DNA from: Ophiura sarsii
Taxonomy: Eukaryota > Echinodermata > Ophiuroidea > Amphilepidida > Ophiuridae
Assembly (NCBI GenBank): GCA_035610835.1
Contig: CM069447.1
Location: 61,077,048 to 61,141,047 of the forward strand
Length of the DNA: 64,000 nt
Reading direction: 5' to 3'
Shown: piece after piece, positions 36,170-48,239 of the stretch
Layout: each line of letters begins with the position of its first letter
How positions within the stretch are numbered: the first letter of the stretch is position 1
Notes under the pieces: model-generated
The model's database searches: none
What the model was told of the DNA's origin: nothing
What the model saw: only the letters and a program-made list of their open reading frames with translations
Program-made: the position numbers and the translations under genes

Positions 36170-36900
36170 ATTTACAGCGGCCATTGTTGTGGCCATCTTG
36201 GATTTAAAGTATGCTATTACAATGCAAATATACTGGATATGAGTTACTAGTGGTCTAATACATACATCACAATGTTAAAACTATACTTTCATCATACATT
36301 TTGGTTGATATTATCCCATTTTATGGAATTTCGACAATTTGTTCAGTCATTTTGGGACCCATTCTGGGGGCCATTTTGGATTTTTAAGTATGTTAACACA
36401 GCAAAAATATTGGATATGAGTTACTAGTGGTCTTACACATACATCCCATCGTTAAAATCATATTTTCATCATACATTTCGGTTGATATTATGCTATTTTA
36501 TTAAATTTTGACCATATTTGACCATTTTTGGCATTAATTTGGCGGCCATTTTGGTTTTAAAGTATGTTAACAAAGCATGAATACTAGATATGAGTTTCTA
36601 GTGGTCTAATACATACATCCCATTGTTAAAGCTATACACTGATCATACATGTTGGTTCATTTATGCCTTACAATTTTTGGCGGCCATTTTAGTGGCCATC
36701 TTGGTTTGAGGTGTGTTAACGGAGCAACAATTCTGGATATGAGTGTCTAGTGGTCTAATACATACATCCCACTATTAAAACTATACTTAAACCATACATG
36801 TTGATTGCTATGTCATTTATGAGATTTGACCAGTTTGGGAGGCCATTTTGGACGCCATCTTGAATAACCCCTTAGTCATGGCCGCCATTTTGAAATTAAG
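36170..36900. repeat. ~175-bp tandem repeat with CCATTTTGG words
   Basis: About four copies share ggcggccattttgg, aagtatgttaac, gatatgagtt.ctagtggtc and taatacatacatccca. The words gccattttgg and gccatcttgg recur more than ten times here and down to 37060. They match the CCATNTT core bound by YY1-type zinc-finger proteins; that reading is inference only. Confidence 0.75.
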
Positions 36901-37338
36901 ATCAGGACTTGTTAGTCCTGCTTTAGGGGCAACAGACTTGACAATTCTACCAAAAAATAAGCTTTAAAAAGTGACCACATGTCATGTTTTGTTTAAAAAT
37001 AGTGTAAATATGTTAAAATTTGGCCGCCATTTTAAAAATCCAATATGGCCACCATTGGATATTTTAAAAATGTGTAAACATTGGTTTCTGGTATCAGTGA
37101 TCTTTAAACATTAATTAGATGCAAAAATTAGCAACTCCCCACCAAAATCCAACGAAATTACATAGTGGCCATGTCTATTGGTACGAAGTTGGATTCTCAC
37201 CGGCATAACGTGTCTATTGTATGCATGGGCCCATTGACTAAGCTTGACTAGTCGCTATACCTTCAAAATTGTAAAAACATTGACTTGCTGTTTTGTACCA
37301 CAGCTATCACAATGTTTGTCGTACGACCACCAGATTTA
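36901..37338. other. Gene-free stretch
   Basis: Continues with scattered gccattttg words and then AT-rich DNA. No gene. Confidence 0.4.
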
Positions 37339-37797
37339 ACATGGACAATCAAAACATATGTCTTAATCATAAAATTTAGAATTAATTGATGACTAACGTT
37401 CAATATTTCTTTAATAAGTGAAAGTTTTGGGTCATTTTCAGAAAAAAGACAAAAAACATAAACATTTATGTTAAAAATATATATTTTTATTTAAATTCAA
37501 AATGTATTTTGATATATACTGTCAGAGTATACGCTGTTCTTCAAGTTACAAAAAACTGCATGATTCTATGTGGTTTTATTTTTCCTTTTACAAGGGTTAA
37601 ATCGCAGATCCATGGCGACATAACAATTATGCACATTTGATGTTAGTGACACTATTGTTTCAAAACTATTGACGCGAATTTTTGCAAATTTTACTGGCAG
37701 GCACTTGAAACTGTCGTTTTCAATATTAGCCCCAAAATTCCAATGTGTATCGTAATTGCCGGTTCCCCGATTGGAACGGTGAAATCTGCTCTCCTAT
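37339..37797. repeat. Dispersed repeat, copy B (partner 24159-24616)
   Basis: Direct-orientation match to 24159-24616 over its full length, ending ctgctctccta. The two copies lie 13 kb apart. Confidence 0.85.
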
Positions 37798-37929
37798 AAG
37801 GTTTAATAGTAATAGAATACACATGCTTAATGGATGTGTGGTCTAACTAGCTGAGGTAACCCCAACTATCTTTTAGATATATATGAAAAACGGTTTTTTT
37901 TATCACGAATAAAATCACAGTTGCGTTCT

Positions 37930-38035
37930 CCGGGCGACGGTTCTTTAGACTACGGTCAAAAGGTTGTACAGCGCTTTGAGACCTCTGCTATTAGGCGCTC
38001 TATAAATCTCACTTATTATTATTATTAAGGTGTAT
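37930..38035 (+). mobile_element. LINE 3' tail (CR1/L2 type)
   Basis: tacagcgctttgagacctct, taggcgctctataaatctca and a (TTATTA)n end at 38018-38030 are the hallmark of CR1/L2-type 3' tails. No coding part remains. Confidence 0.6.
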
Positions 38036-38690
38036 TGTGAAATTTTGACATTGTTTGGAAAACAGGTCTAACTTTGTTTTCATGTTTATATTATTTGACC
38101 TGTACCACACTGGGATAGGGGACGGTAGTACGTGAATTGTGTGTTAGAAGCAAAATCTTTATGGCGATAGTGCAACGTTTTGCAGACAATTTTCGAAAAT
38201 CTACACTTAATACTTACACTTAATCCGAAATATCCCATACAGATTTCCAAATACCACTTGTTATATTAGAATTAAATTATCTTATCCTAAATGTTGAGAT
38301 TAAGTAATAACAATGTGTGAACTTTGTTGGTGAATGCAAACCACCATTTCATGTATTTTCAAATACAGTATTCGGATCGTGCGCATGTTACCAGATTACC
38401 TTTAGCCAACCTGTCGTCTTGAACTTCAATTCTCTCTTTATACTCCACAAGATCATTTTCTGTCTTTAATATAAACTTCCCTTTACGTCAATCCAATTAG
38501 TTTTCACAAAACAAATCTTTGTTCTTAGTTACATCGTTTTCGCGGGTTTTTCTTTAAAAATCCTAAACACGAAGCACGTGTCGTTTATGAACTTGATCGA
38601 TTTCGAGGCACTTCCTCTGCCTACTGACTTGATGATAATTGATGTCATGACTGCGATCCCTTTCCGTATGATATTGGAATCTTGCCAAGT
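38036..38690. other. Gene-free stretch
   Basis: AT-rich. No supported feature. Confidence 0.4.
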
Positions 38691-38694
38691 TCAT

Positions 38695-39135
38695 TTAAGC
38701 TGATATCGTCCTTACTTGTGTTCTTACTGCGAGCACAATGTAGTTTTACCGCTTCTATAGCATCTACACTAAAGAGACACGATGACGGCCCGGTACATTG
38801 AAGTTGATATCGTCCTTACTTGTGTTCTTACTGCGCGCACAATGTAGGTTTACCGCCAATAGCATCTACACTAAAGAAACAAGACGGCGACAGGGTATGT
38901 CTGAACACATTTCGTTACGCATGGTACATTTAGCTATTGATTATCGTCCTTGCTTGTGTTCTTATTGCGCGCACAATGTAGATTTACCGCTTCTAGCATA
39001 TACAATAAAGATACACCACGACAAATCCCGTTTGTTTATAATGCTTCTGGCATGTGCACATTTTGTGAACTAATAACAAATAATGTAGTCTTACACGCTT
39101 CCAGAATTTACATGAAAGATACACCATATTCTCTA
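38695..39135. repeat. ~120-bp tandem repeat, 3-4 copies
   Basis: Copies near 38703, 38812 and 38945 share atcgtccttacttgtgttct, tactgcg.gcacaatgtag and ttaccgc. A worn fourth copy lies at 39084-39125 and another like it at 40240-40310. Open frames repeating LLVFLLRAQCRFTA arise from the repeat. Confidence 0.75.
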
Positions 39136-40860
39136 TAAATAGGCACGTGTTGCCTATGGGTTACGTGCATTATGCCACGACCCTTGTAAGGATTCACTGG
39201 CTACAAGAGTCGATGAATGACACTAGTATCGAGGCGGGTGCGTGCAAGCGTACTTCATCTTACTTCAGGGCAATCGTGTACACTGCAATTCAGTAGATTC
39301 TACGACAATTCATTTGCAACGTATTACCATTACATATGTAAGGTTTAACTTTTCTTACTGTGGTGCTCTGTAGGGGACTGAGAGTCGTGTTGCAGTCAAA
39401 ATAAGCATGGGGCAATAGCTCTTGTCAGTATATCGTAAATCAACCAATCATGAATTCATAAAAATTATATCAATAAACAAGGCTAATTGGCATATCTACG
39501 GTTTGAGATTGGCGGACTGCACACTTCTAATGATTAAGATTAAAGACTTGTCCATTAAAATGTAATGACTGGTCCCCAGGAAAATAACAGTACACACTAG
39601 AAAATCTTGTGGTATACGTCTTTTAACATTTCTTAGAATATTTCTTAGAATAATTTCTATTAGTCGTCTATCAAATACAATTTATCCCATTGAATTTCAT
39701 CGCCTAACTACCGAGATATGATGTTCGTTTCAGTAACAAGAGTGCAAATCCCACTTTGGCCACTTATGAACAAGAAAATGACTTTCAACTGAAAAAACTG
39801 CCTTTGTGATTCCGATGATGATTTTAGGATATGTCAATGTATTGATACCGTCTAAAATTTGAATAAATTATGGTATGTCTTGGATAATATGGATGAAAAT
39901 ATGTTTTTGTTCAATTCAACTAACATTTCGTAGATAATTATTGACTTTATTGTTTTATTCAATGACACATTTATTGACGATTTAAATAATAGAGCTCCCT
40001 TCACATGAAAAGTGGCCAAAGCTGAATTTGAACATGCCCGAGTAGATTTGCCATAATTTGATAACGGAAGCTCCAAAATGGATAGAAACACAATCTTATG
40101 GCACATTAAAGAACATGACTATGAGTATTTTGCCAAAAAATGGTATACTTTTCGTTGCCAAAGAAATCATGGTTCACATGGGAAACTATTTTTGAGACAC
40201 CTTGCATTCAAATCATTGTCACATCGTTGTTATACTAAGCTCAATTTAGTTCCGTTACGAGCATACTGCACATTTACCTATTTTGAATCCTAAACCAAAG
40301 ATACACCACATCTACTCTAATATGTGTTTGCCACGGGCCAAGTAAGCTGTGAAATACCTTTGTCTGAATTGACTGGCATACACCAACTGATGAATGACAC
40401 TTTAAATGTATAATCACTTACCTACAGAACGTTATAGAGGTTATTAAGGTTACTGCGGGCTAAACTTACTCGTATACTCAAATTGTTTTTAACAATCATG
40501 AATTACTATGTGGAACCGGTTATAAGGAACATAAGCATTGATAAGCTTCAACTACCAAACAGCTTATCACCAATGCTATTTAAATCTGACATAAACGGCA
40601 CGATGAAAGATACCATAAGCATTTCCTATGCTAAAGAATAAATAATGCCTTCGATAATGAACTAACAGGATATAAATGCATTATTCACATTATTTAAATA
40701 ACTCTATTACAAGCAACAGGTGCAATTGCTATGCTCCATTGTTATCACGCGTTACAATTTGAATGGATCATTGTGAAGTGGAAGTTTGGAATAGTTTAGG
40801 AAAAAAGTTAATTACAAGTGGTATCAATTTTTTTAAGAAATAAATATCGAAAGGTAATGG
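39136..40860. other. Gene-free stretch
   Basis: AT-rich. Bases 39140-39250 resemble 40320-40420 (gatgaatgacac), so part of it may be an old duplication. The open frame at 40078-40293 overlaps the worn tandem-repeat copy and I do not accept it as a gene. Confidence 0.4.
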
Positions 40861-41190
40861 TTTTACAAATTTAAATTCATCGTGTTTACGACATTTGAAA
40901 TAAAATTCGTTTTACCGACTTGTTTTTGTAAAATTCTGCCAATTTAATATCACCCAGGTGTTGTGTAGAATTTAAAATGTAATATTTTCTTACAAATTTA
41001 AATTCATCGTGTTAAAGACAATTAAAATAAAATTCGTTTTGACGACTTGTTGTTGAGAAATTCTGTCCATTTAATACCACCCAGGTGTTGTGTAGAATTA
41101 GACCATACACCAAAATATAATAATATGTAAATTAACCGTGTTTACGACATTGGAAATAAAATTCATTTTTACGACTTGTTTCCATAAGGT
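40861..41190. repeat. ~125-bp tandem repeat, 3 copies (fourth at 43440-43510)
   Basis: Copies share aaattcatcgtgtt, acgacatttgaaataaaatt and atcacccaggtgttgtgtag. A further copy occurs at 43440-43510, where it leads into the MITE at 43580. Confidence 0.75.
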
Positions 41191-42320
41191 GACCCCCTTT
41201 TTCTGTCACCCCTGACACACTTTTTTCTGACCCCTGACACACTTTTTTCTGATATACTTTTTTTCTCGTGATTTAAGGATTTAAGACCTTCCGAGAAAGA
41301 GAATCGTTACTCTGAGTGTCACGCTTCCGCAATCGTCAGACGACAAGGATACTGATCGTGTGACTGGTTCGCTCAGGTCTAGATTAACATGCATACACTT
41401 TCAATGGTGTTTATTCACTAAAAGTGCATCACGCTTTTCCAGCCCTTGAGCCAACCAGACCATTTCTCAGGACCGGTCTAAAAAAGTCAGGAGCATAAAT
41501 AACATAAATTCATGAACATCGAATCGATTTCATGGTCAGACTATCTTTCGAATCAGAGTACTCAATCCCAAACGGGAGAGCTATATAAAAATTCAAAGTT
41601 TTAAACCTTCCGAGAAAGGGATACTGATCGTGTGACTGGTTCGTTTAGACCTTCCGAGATATACATGTATAGATAGATAGATAGATAACAATGATTGTGA
41701 GTAAACTTTTTACATTTTATTCAAGACAAATTTGTTTCGTGTGAGCTTTCGCGCACACTCGTTTTGATTTAAGCTCTATAATATTTTTATACCTATCCCA
41801 ATCATAATTTTACTGTGCATATTATTAGTTCCTCATGCAATTACCCATCAGAACATAACGGTTGTCAATGGTAACTTGTTGAAATATACTATATCGAGAT
41901 GTAAATGAGCACAAACGTTTAAATTTCATATTTATTAGAGTTTACAAGTATATTTTTTTTGGTATCTCTCTATCCTGATTTAAACGGCATTTTTGAATTC
42001 CCCTATTTGAGAGCTTTCCAAAAATGTATAATTTTGCTATCATCGGTTGAATACTTTTTTTTATAGTAATGTATGTAAAACCGATGAATTAGTGCAAGTT
42101 CACTGTGTAGCGAATAGGGAAAAACCCAAGGACAATGCAATTGATTCATGATTACAATTGTTACATAATAGTTGTCACCTCTGTTGAAACAGAATCTTAT
42201 AAAATATAAAATAATCTATAAAATGAGAGCAAAATCATGTGTGTACCATACAGGGATGAGGAGTTATTGTAAATTGAACGTAGAATTGGGAACATTTCCT
42301 ATATTCCCCATATATATTGT
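41191..42320. other. Gene-free stretch with empty MITE site
   Basis: Bases 41241-41270 (tttttctgatatactttttt) correspond to the target of the MITE at 43580 without the insertion. Two near-copies of ccttccgagaaa occur at 41288 and 41606. A short (GATA)n run lies at 41674-41688. No gene. Confidence 0.45.
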
Positions 42321-42327
42321 ACACAGG

Positions 42328-42362
<35 letters not shown>
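42328..42362. repeat. (GCC)n microsatellite
   Basis: About eleven GCC units in a row, ending in accaccacc. A simple triplet expansion in otherwise AT-rich DNA. Confidence 0.9.
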
Positions 42363-42366
<4 letters not shown>

Positions 42367-42679
42367 CCTGACTATCACAATATAATTCATCATATCTCAG
42401 TTACAGAAATACCTGATTTATTTACACAATGTAGCTAGATGAATACTAGGCTTTCACATAGCTCTACCACATTTAGTTGTTGAGTTAATAGAGAGAGATG
42501 GATGATTCGTTACCAAAAATGCAACGCCACCATGGCCTTAAGCATTGAGATCCAGGCTTTATAAAGTACACGCATACACGATCGATTGAATCATCAATAC
42601 TGCATTTTGTTAGGCAACAATACATTACAGATATCATCCAACTCATTGGGAACAAATTGAGAGTTAACACATTCACTGA

Positions 42680-42800
42680 ACTTATCTAAACTGTTATCAT
42701 TCCATTTATTGCAGAATTGCAGAATTGCAGAATATATATATATATATATATATATATGAACTTATCTAAACTGTTATCATTCCATTTATATTGCAGAATT
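42680..42800. repeat. Local duplication around a (TA)n run
   Basis: gaacttatctaaactgttat and cattccattta occur on both sides of an alternating TA run at 42734-42756, with three gcagaattgc words. This looks like slippage or a repaired break. Confidence 0.7.
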
Positions 42801-42839
42801 GTGCAATTGGTTTCTAAACACGCATACATAAATAAAAAA

Positions 42840-43260
42840 TAATAAAAAGACAACGCATAAACCTAGGAAAATCTAGGAATACATGAACACGATGTAATGT
42901 GTACGACTATAACTGTGTGAAGGTGTCGTAGAGACACAGAGATGTTAAGAGATCAGTTCGCACCTTTGATTTTGCCTTTGAATTGGATTCAATGATTTAC
43001 TTTTTGTCATATTAAATACATGTAAGATACAACTTGCAGAATTTAGAGCATTTGTCTGGTGGTTCTTTCTTGACCCGTGACCTGGATGAAGGCTTAACCT
43101 TTTTCTTGTCTTATCAAAGTAACCTGAAATGTACATGTCTCGGAAAATCGGAGAATGTCTTAAACTATTTACTCCGTGATCTTAGTTTTTTGTATGATCT
43201 TTGACTTGTTGTGCTTATCCATCTGAGTAGTGGTTCACGGACAGATAATTCAGCTCGATA
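42840..43260. repeat. Duplicated block, copy 1 (partner 45340-45776)
   Basis: It matches 45340-45776 in the same orientation with ~95% identity by eye, including aacctaggaaaatc, gtgtgaaggtgtcgt and cttgtctggtggttctttct-like text. A minus-strand frame (MYISGYFDKTRKRLSLHPGH...) is open in both copies, but I recognise no family. Confidence 0.8.
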
Positions 43261-43579
43261 ATGAAACCTCTGTTGTATTGTCAACAGTAAGTAGAATTAG
43301 AAGAAAACTGTTTTTGAGAAAATATAGCATCAAGAAATCATGATTTAGATCCGTCAAACTGAACATCGTGTGCCGAACAACTCGATAAACATGCGAAGAA
43401 TTTACGATAAAAACAGAATTAAACCATAAACCAAAAAAGCTGTAAATATGTAAATTAACCGTGTTTACGACATTTGAAATAAAATTCATTTTTACGACTT
43501 GTTGTGGAGAAATCCAGGTGTTTCCATAATTTGACCCCCTTTTTTCTGACCCCTGAAACACTTTTTTTCTTCTGATATA

Positions 43580-44440
43580 CAGGGTGACCCAAAAAAATGT
43601 TAACACTCCGGGCACATAAGATATCTTAAAAGGACAGGAACACACGGGTCTAATCTTGATGTATTATGAAAGCTGAGTAAATAAGCTTTCATTTGCATTT
43701 TATTGCGTTCCAATTGGTTATTTAGAGCGGGAGATATGCTTCAGCAAACATGAGGAAGCAAAATCGGCTTGGTCCAATCCTCTCAGTATGAAAGTAAAGC
43801 TTTTAAAATGCACGAAGCAAGATGCAACATGATTAAATCACACACACATCAGTTAATCTCTTCTTTGTTCTTTTCAACGCATTCTTTCGATTCTTTTCAA
43901 GCTTAAAAGACATAAATAAATATATTCCACATAAATTATATGGGTATTTTGTCATGAGTTCAAGTTCTATACTCTTTTTCCGTGTGCAATGGGTAGCTGT
44001 CAGTAAAGCAGTCTTTAAAATTGAAATTGAAACATTTCATGTTCTTTGTTGAAATAGTCCATCCAATTAAACAAATTAACTAATATTGCACTGAAATAAA
44101 ACTAGTATTGCACTGAAATTAACCATAAATCAATAATCGATACTTAGGATTAAATGTTGCAATGGTATTGTTACTTTTGAACTACTGCACAATGTTTTTG
44201 GCATTCTTACAAGTTCGTAATCATAGTTGTAATTAATGCAAATTGGACCAAGCCGATTTTGCTTCCTCATGTTTGCTGAAGCATATCTCCCGTTCTAAAT
44301 AACCAATTGGAACGCAATCAATTGCAAATGAAAGCTTATTTACTCAGCTTTCATAATACATCAAGATTAGACCCGTGTGTTCCTGTCCTTTTAAGATATC
44401 TTATGTGCCCGGAGTGTTAACATTTGTTTGGGTCACCCTG
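43580..44440. mobile_element. Mariner-type MITE with ~215-bp TIRs
   Basis: Ends cagggtgacccaaaaaaatg and its complement, flanked by TA (43578-43579, 44441-44442). The TIRs continue through ccgggcacataagatatc to aggaagcaaaatcggcttgg. The interior is AT-rich with no transposase. The empty target is visible at 41241-41270. Confidence 0.85.
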
Positions 44441-44487
44441 TACATTTTTGTCTTGATTTAAGGATTTTTAGTCAATTTGATAGATTG

Positions 44488-44594
44488 ATCGATTGATATA
44501 TTGATATATTGATATATTGATATATTGATATATTGATATATTGATATATTGATATATTGATATATTGATATATTGATATATTGATATATTGATA
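44488..44594. repeat. (TTGATATA)n microsatellite
   Basis: About 13 uninterrupted 8-bp units. They give a repeating minus-strand frame that is not a gene. Confidence 0.9.
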
Positions 44595-44595
44595 A

Positions 44596-44672
44596 GCACG
44601 ACATCCTGGTCACGGGTCAAGAAAGAACCACCAGACAAATGCTTTGATTTCTGCAAGTTGTATCTTACACGC
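44596..44672. repeat. Inverted fragment of the 42840/45340 block
   Basis: gacatcctggtcacgggtca and agaaagaaccaccagacaaa are the reverse complement of text at 43042-43085 and 45562-45605. It sits directly beside the 8-bp microsatellite. Confidence 0.7.
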
Positions 44673-44689
44673 TCAAGCTCGCCGCTTCA

Positions 44690-45240
44690 TTTACATTCCG
44701 GAATTCGTACGACCAACATCTATAATACAACATGCCTGCTGAGAGTCCGTTCCGCGAACGACTAACCATGCGGCATGCGCCCGTTCGCAGCCCATCGATG
44801 AGATGGTCAACGTCCACCACCGTCCAACACCGCACTGCACACGGGCGCGAAACGGGTGCGCCGTCCTGATACCGTCCTGATACCGTCCTCATACATGGAT
44901 CTCAACGTTCGCTGCCGCGTGCAATCACCCGTCAGGAGTTTTGAGCATGCTCAAAACTCCGGTGGCCGGCAAAGTCCCCTGAACGTGTTCACCGGACGGG
45001 AAACGGCCCACCGTGGGTGCCGCCGTCTGCACCCATTTTCACGGATACATGTGAGTGGCCCATTAAACGAGTTCCACCGTTCCAGTACGGAGCGATTCTG
45101 GAACCCATACAATATTCCAATATCGATCGATATTCTGGGTGTTGCAGTAACACTCTATACTTGAACTACAGAATTGCGTTCGTAGAACAACTTGTGCGAA
45201 GGACCCCAACTAGAGCCGGATAAAATCGGCAGGCGTGTTA
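44690..45240. other. GC-rich island with perfect palindrome
   Basis: An abrupt change to CpG-rich, GC-rich sequence between AT-rich repeats. It holds a 26-bp palindrome at 44935-44960 (half-site ggagttttgagca) and the direct repeat ataccgtcctg around 44872-44890. Frames are open on both strands, but I recognise no protein. It may be part of an unrecognised DNA transposon. Confidence 0.55.
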
Positions 45241-45339
45241 CTTGATTTTACATTTAATTTAATTATAAACGAAAGACCCAAATCAAACGACGACATCCTG
45301 GGTATATTTGAGTAGATATGATGAATAAATTTCTAAACA

Positions 45340-45776
45340 TGCATACATAAATAAAAATAATAAAACGACAGCGCATAAACCTAGGAAAATCTTGGAATGC
45401 GTGAAAACGATGTAATGTGTACGACTATAACTGTGTGAAGGTGTCGTTGAGACACATAGAGATAATAAGAAATCAATTCGCACCTTTGATTTTGCCTTTG
45501 AATTGGATTCAATGATTTACTTTTTGTCACATCAAATACATGTAAGATACAACTTGCAGAATTCAGAGCATTTGTCTGGTGGTTCTTTCTTGACCCGTGA
45601 CCTGGATGAAGGCTTAACCTTTTTCTTGTCTTATCAAAGTACCCTGAAATGTACATGTCTCGGAAAATCGGAGAATGTCTTAAACTATTTACTCCGTGAT
45701 CTTAGTTTTTTGTATGATCTTTGACTTGTTGTGCGTATCCATCTGAGTAGTGGTTCACGGACAGATAATTCAGCTA
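45340..45776. repeat. Duplicated block, copy 2 (partner 42840-43260)
   Basis: Direct copy of 42840-43260. The two end together at ggacagataattcagct. Confidence 0.8.
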
Positions 45777-47089
45777 ATGTTTGGTCAACTCATTGAAGGA
45801 GTTGAAGAGCTAATAGGTCTGTTGCCGGTAAAAGATAGACATTTTACAGAAACAGTAACAATACAGGAACGTTGAAATTTCTTACCATAGGCGAAGGTGA
45901 AACATGTCATTAAACTGTTAACTGCATGGCTGCCCATTACACGCTTCGCGTCCTCAACTAACACATATGTAGGATCAGTCACGTGTGCGGGTCATTAAAT
46001 AAACCATAACGATATCTCAAATATAAATATCGCTGTGATGATACCGATAATTACTTGAACGTTCTCCACGCTCTCACATCAGCATCAAACCTCCAACCTC
46101 CAACGCAACACCGTATTGGAAAAAGGTAAGTCTTAGATTAGTATTGAGGGTTGTTTGGCTTATAACAAACTGCTTTCCTGAAGGGTATTATCTATAAAAA
46201 ACAGGAAATACTAAGATGTAATATAGAAACACTGAGTCATACTATCATGTTTGTTGTAAATGGCGGTTCTCAGATTGGGATCAGTTCTTGGGCTCAGATA
46301 GAGTAGGACTGATTAAAGACGAATACCACTTTGTCATAATTTGTCCTTTTTATGTAGATCTACGAGTAAATCTACCAACTCGCTACACTGTTAATCCTAA
46401 TCGCAATAAATTCAATTCATTGATGCGTTTCTCTATTGTGAATCGTATTTGATAACAAACTCAACTTTCATTGCTATAATTCTTTGATTTAAATGCACTG
46501 GATTATCACTGCTTCAGATCTACATGTATTTTACCAACTCCATCAATCCAATAACAAAATGAAATCTTACTACAAGTGCTACAGTGCAACAGAGCATAAT
46601 TGCCCATAAATTAAACTATTAAAATAATGCCTCTTGAGTGTTCTACACCACGACAATTGCATTACGCGGTATCTTTATCGTACACATTCAAAACAGTTTT
46701 GTTTGAAAGTACGCTGTGTTGTCCTTGTATGATTTTTGTTTTATTAAACTTGACTTGGACAATTCTGAGTACTACTGTGTAAGCCCATATGCTCATCCGA
46801 CCAGCAGATGGTTGCTTGCTGTCACGGGCTTGACTATTTAGACCTAATACATAGGCCATTTCGATTGAACTTGTTAGCACATGATCCTCTTAAAAGTAAT
46901 ATACACCAAACTCAACCACATAGTTAACTGGCATTGTAATCTCTTGAGCGCGTATTTCAGAATATGGTTCCTTAGCATTGAAATGGCCTTGCACGCTGCT
47001 TCCATTATTTGCCTGCACGGTGGATTAAATATTGAAAAACTTTGCCAAGTCTGTGCACAGAATGTCTAAAATACATTTTAATTGTAGGA
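45777..47089. other. Gene-free stretch
   Basis: AT-rich. A minus-strand frame at 45785-45982 (TDPTYVLVEDAKRVMGSHAV) ends near a GTAAGA donor-like site, but it has an in-frame stop just upstream and no acceptor, so I do not call an exon. Confidence 0.4.
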
Positions 47090-47524
47090 ACATGTTTATT
47101 TATTTATTTATTTATTTATTCATGGTATACAAATGCCAGCAAAACAGCACAGCTGATGACACTGGCTTACAAGTTACATATCATACATAGTAAAAATACA
47201 GAAATATATATATATATAAAATATTATAAACAGCTAACATTGATTTAAAAGACGAATGACATATGGGATAGTTGAGTTGTAATATCTGCCAGTTCTTGTT
47301 TTTGGCTCCTGGTAATTTTTCTGATTCCTGAGGGCATACGTTATTGCGGGTTTTGCAGGGAGCAGATGTTGATGGCGCTCCGAATTGAGGAGCTTCTGGC
47401 CGAATTTCAAAACCAGTTGTTCCCGGCGGTCGCTAAGTTTATCAATACATAATTCGAGTAGGGCAGTGTCATAGTGTGCGTACCTACTGCCAAGCATGAG
47501 TCGACAAGATCTTTTTTGCAGCAT
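47090..47524 (-). mobile_element. Jockey/CR1-group LINE 3' fragment
   Basis: The minus strand encodes LQKRSCRLMLGSRYAHYDTA, LSDRREQLVLKFGQKLL and a tail ending TIPYVIRLLNQC (47524-47234). This is the C-terminal region of non-LTR reverse transcriptases. A 3' untranslated region follows to an (AAAT)n tail at 47092-47122. 5' truncated and not functional. It lies just outside the right duplication arm. Confidence 0.85.
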
Positions 47525-47736
47525 CTCAATATGTTGCGTAATTAACTATGAATTAATATTATTACAGTACTATAAAAGGGAAATCAATTTTGAACAGACC
47601 TATTTGAAAAAGAGGAAAGCGGTTAAACAAATTCCAATTTTCAGCTTATTAATTAATTAATTATGCGCATAAATAAAATCACAATTAAAATTGAAAATTC
47701 TGAATAGACAGAAATGTGCAGTTTATATCCTGTAAA
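47525..47736. other. Gene-free spacer
   Basis: AT-rich spacer between a LINE fragment and the right duplication arm. Confidence 0.4.
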
Positions 47737-48025
47737 GTATGCTAATTATATGAAATTGCGTCAAATCTGTTAAAATGTTCGGTTGTGCTGATGTTCAAAG
47801 TCTGCGTAAAAAGTGCTGCAAGTATCAAACTTGTATCTTCGATATATCTGAAACAAGACTCAACTTTTGGGCGTTTTTGCTCTGTTGCACAGGAGCTAAT
47901 TCAATAGTTTCTCCAAACTGTGTAATCTTACTGCAATTCACGCAATGCCGTTTCTCTGTATTTATCATTGTTTCATCTAAATTCCGTGTTTGCATGGAGT
48001 AAAAAGATTATGATCCAAGGAGTGT

Positions 48026-48033
48026 TATAAAAA
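48026..48033 (+). promoter_or_regulatory. TATA box of right paralog
   Basis: TATAAAAA lies 60 bp upstream of the exon-1 ATG at 48093, which would put transcription start near 48057. The left arm lacks these bases (it reads gagtgttactgacg), so only the right paralog has this box. Confidence 0.45.
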
Positions 48034-48092
48034 CACTGACGTTATCCCTTGATATATCATTTATAGGTAATCTAACCCGATATCAAATCACT

Positions 48093-48174
48093 ATGGATCG
48101 AAGAATTCTATTGGTTGCCGTCGCCTTGGCTCTCATTTGCATGACTACCGCAGCGGCTGCGGCTGCACCCCAAG
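48093..48174 (+). CDS. Signal-peptide exon 1, right paralog
   Basis: ATG at 48093 begins MDRRILLVAVALALICMTTA, followed by an alanine run and PQ. The exon ends one base into a codon at 48174, before a GTAACA donor (phase 1). The basic start, hydrophobic core and small residues make it a secretory signal peptide. Two phase-compatible continuations are visible: the terminal exon at 49679-49782, or the amplified exon at 50124 and onwards followed by exons at 60748 and 62252. Four extra alanines compared with the left paralog come from a gcggct expansion. Family not recognised; a peptide precursor is inferred from the KR and RR sites downstream. Confidence 0.7.
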
Positions 48175-48239
48175 GTAACATACATTTGTAAACATGTCAG
48201 AGGACAATTACGAATCTTAAATATAGTGCATGACCGTTC

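Noticed and set aside
38798..39138. Frames repeating LLVFLLRAQCRFTA
   Set aside because: They come from a tandem DNA repeat whose copies are not kept in a common frame.
42945..45656. Frame MYISGYFDKTRKRLSLHPGH... in two copies
   Set aside because: Conserved only because the DNA block is duplicated; no splice sites, homologue or coding signature recognised.
45785..45982. Minus-strand frame TDPTYVLVEDAKRVMGSHAV... ending near GTAAGA
   Set aside because: An in-frame stop lies 12 bases before the frame and no splice acceptor is available, so it cannot be a normal internal exon; no family recognised.
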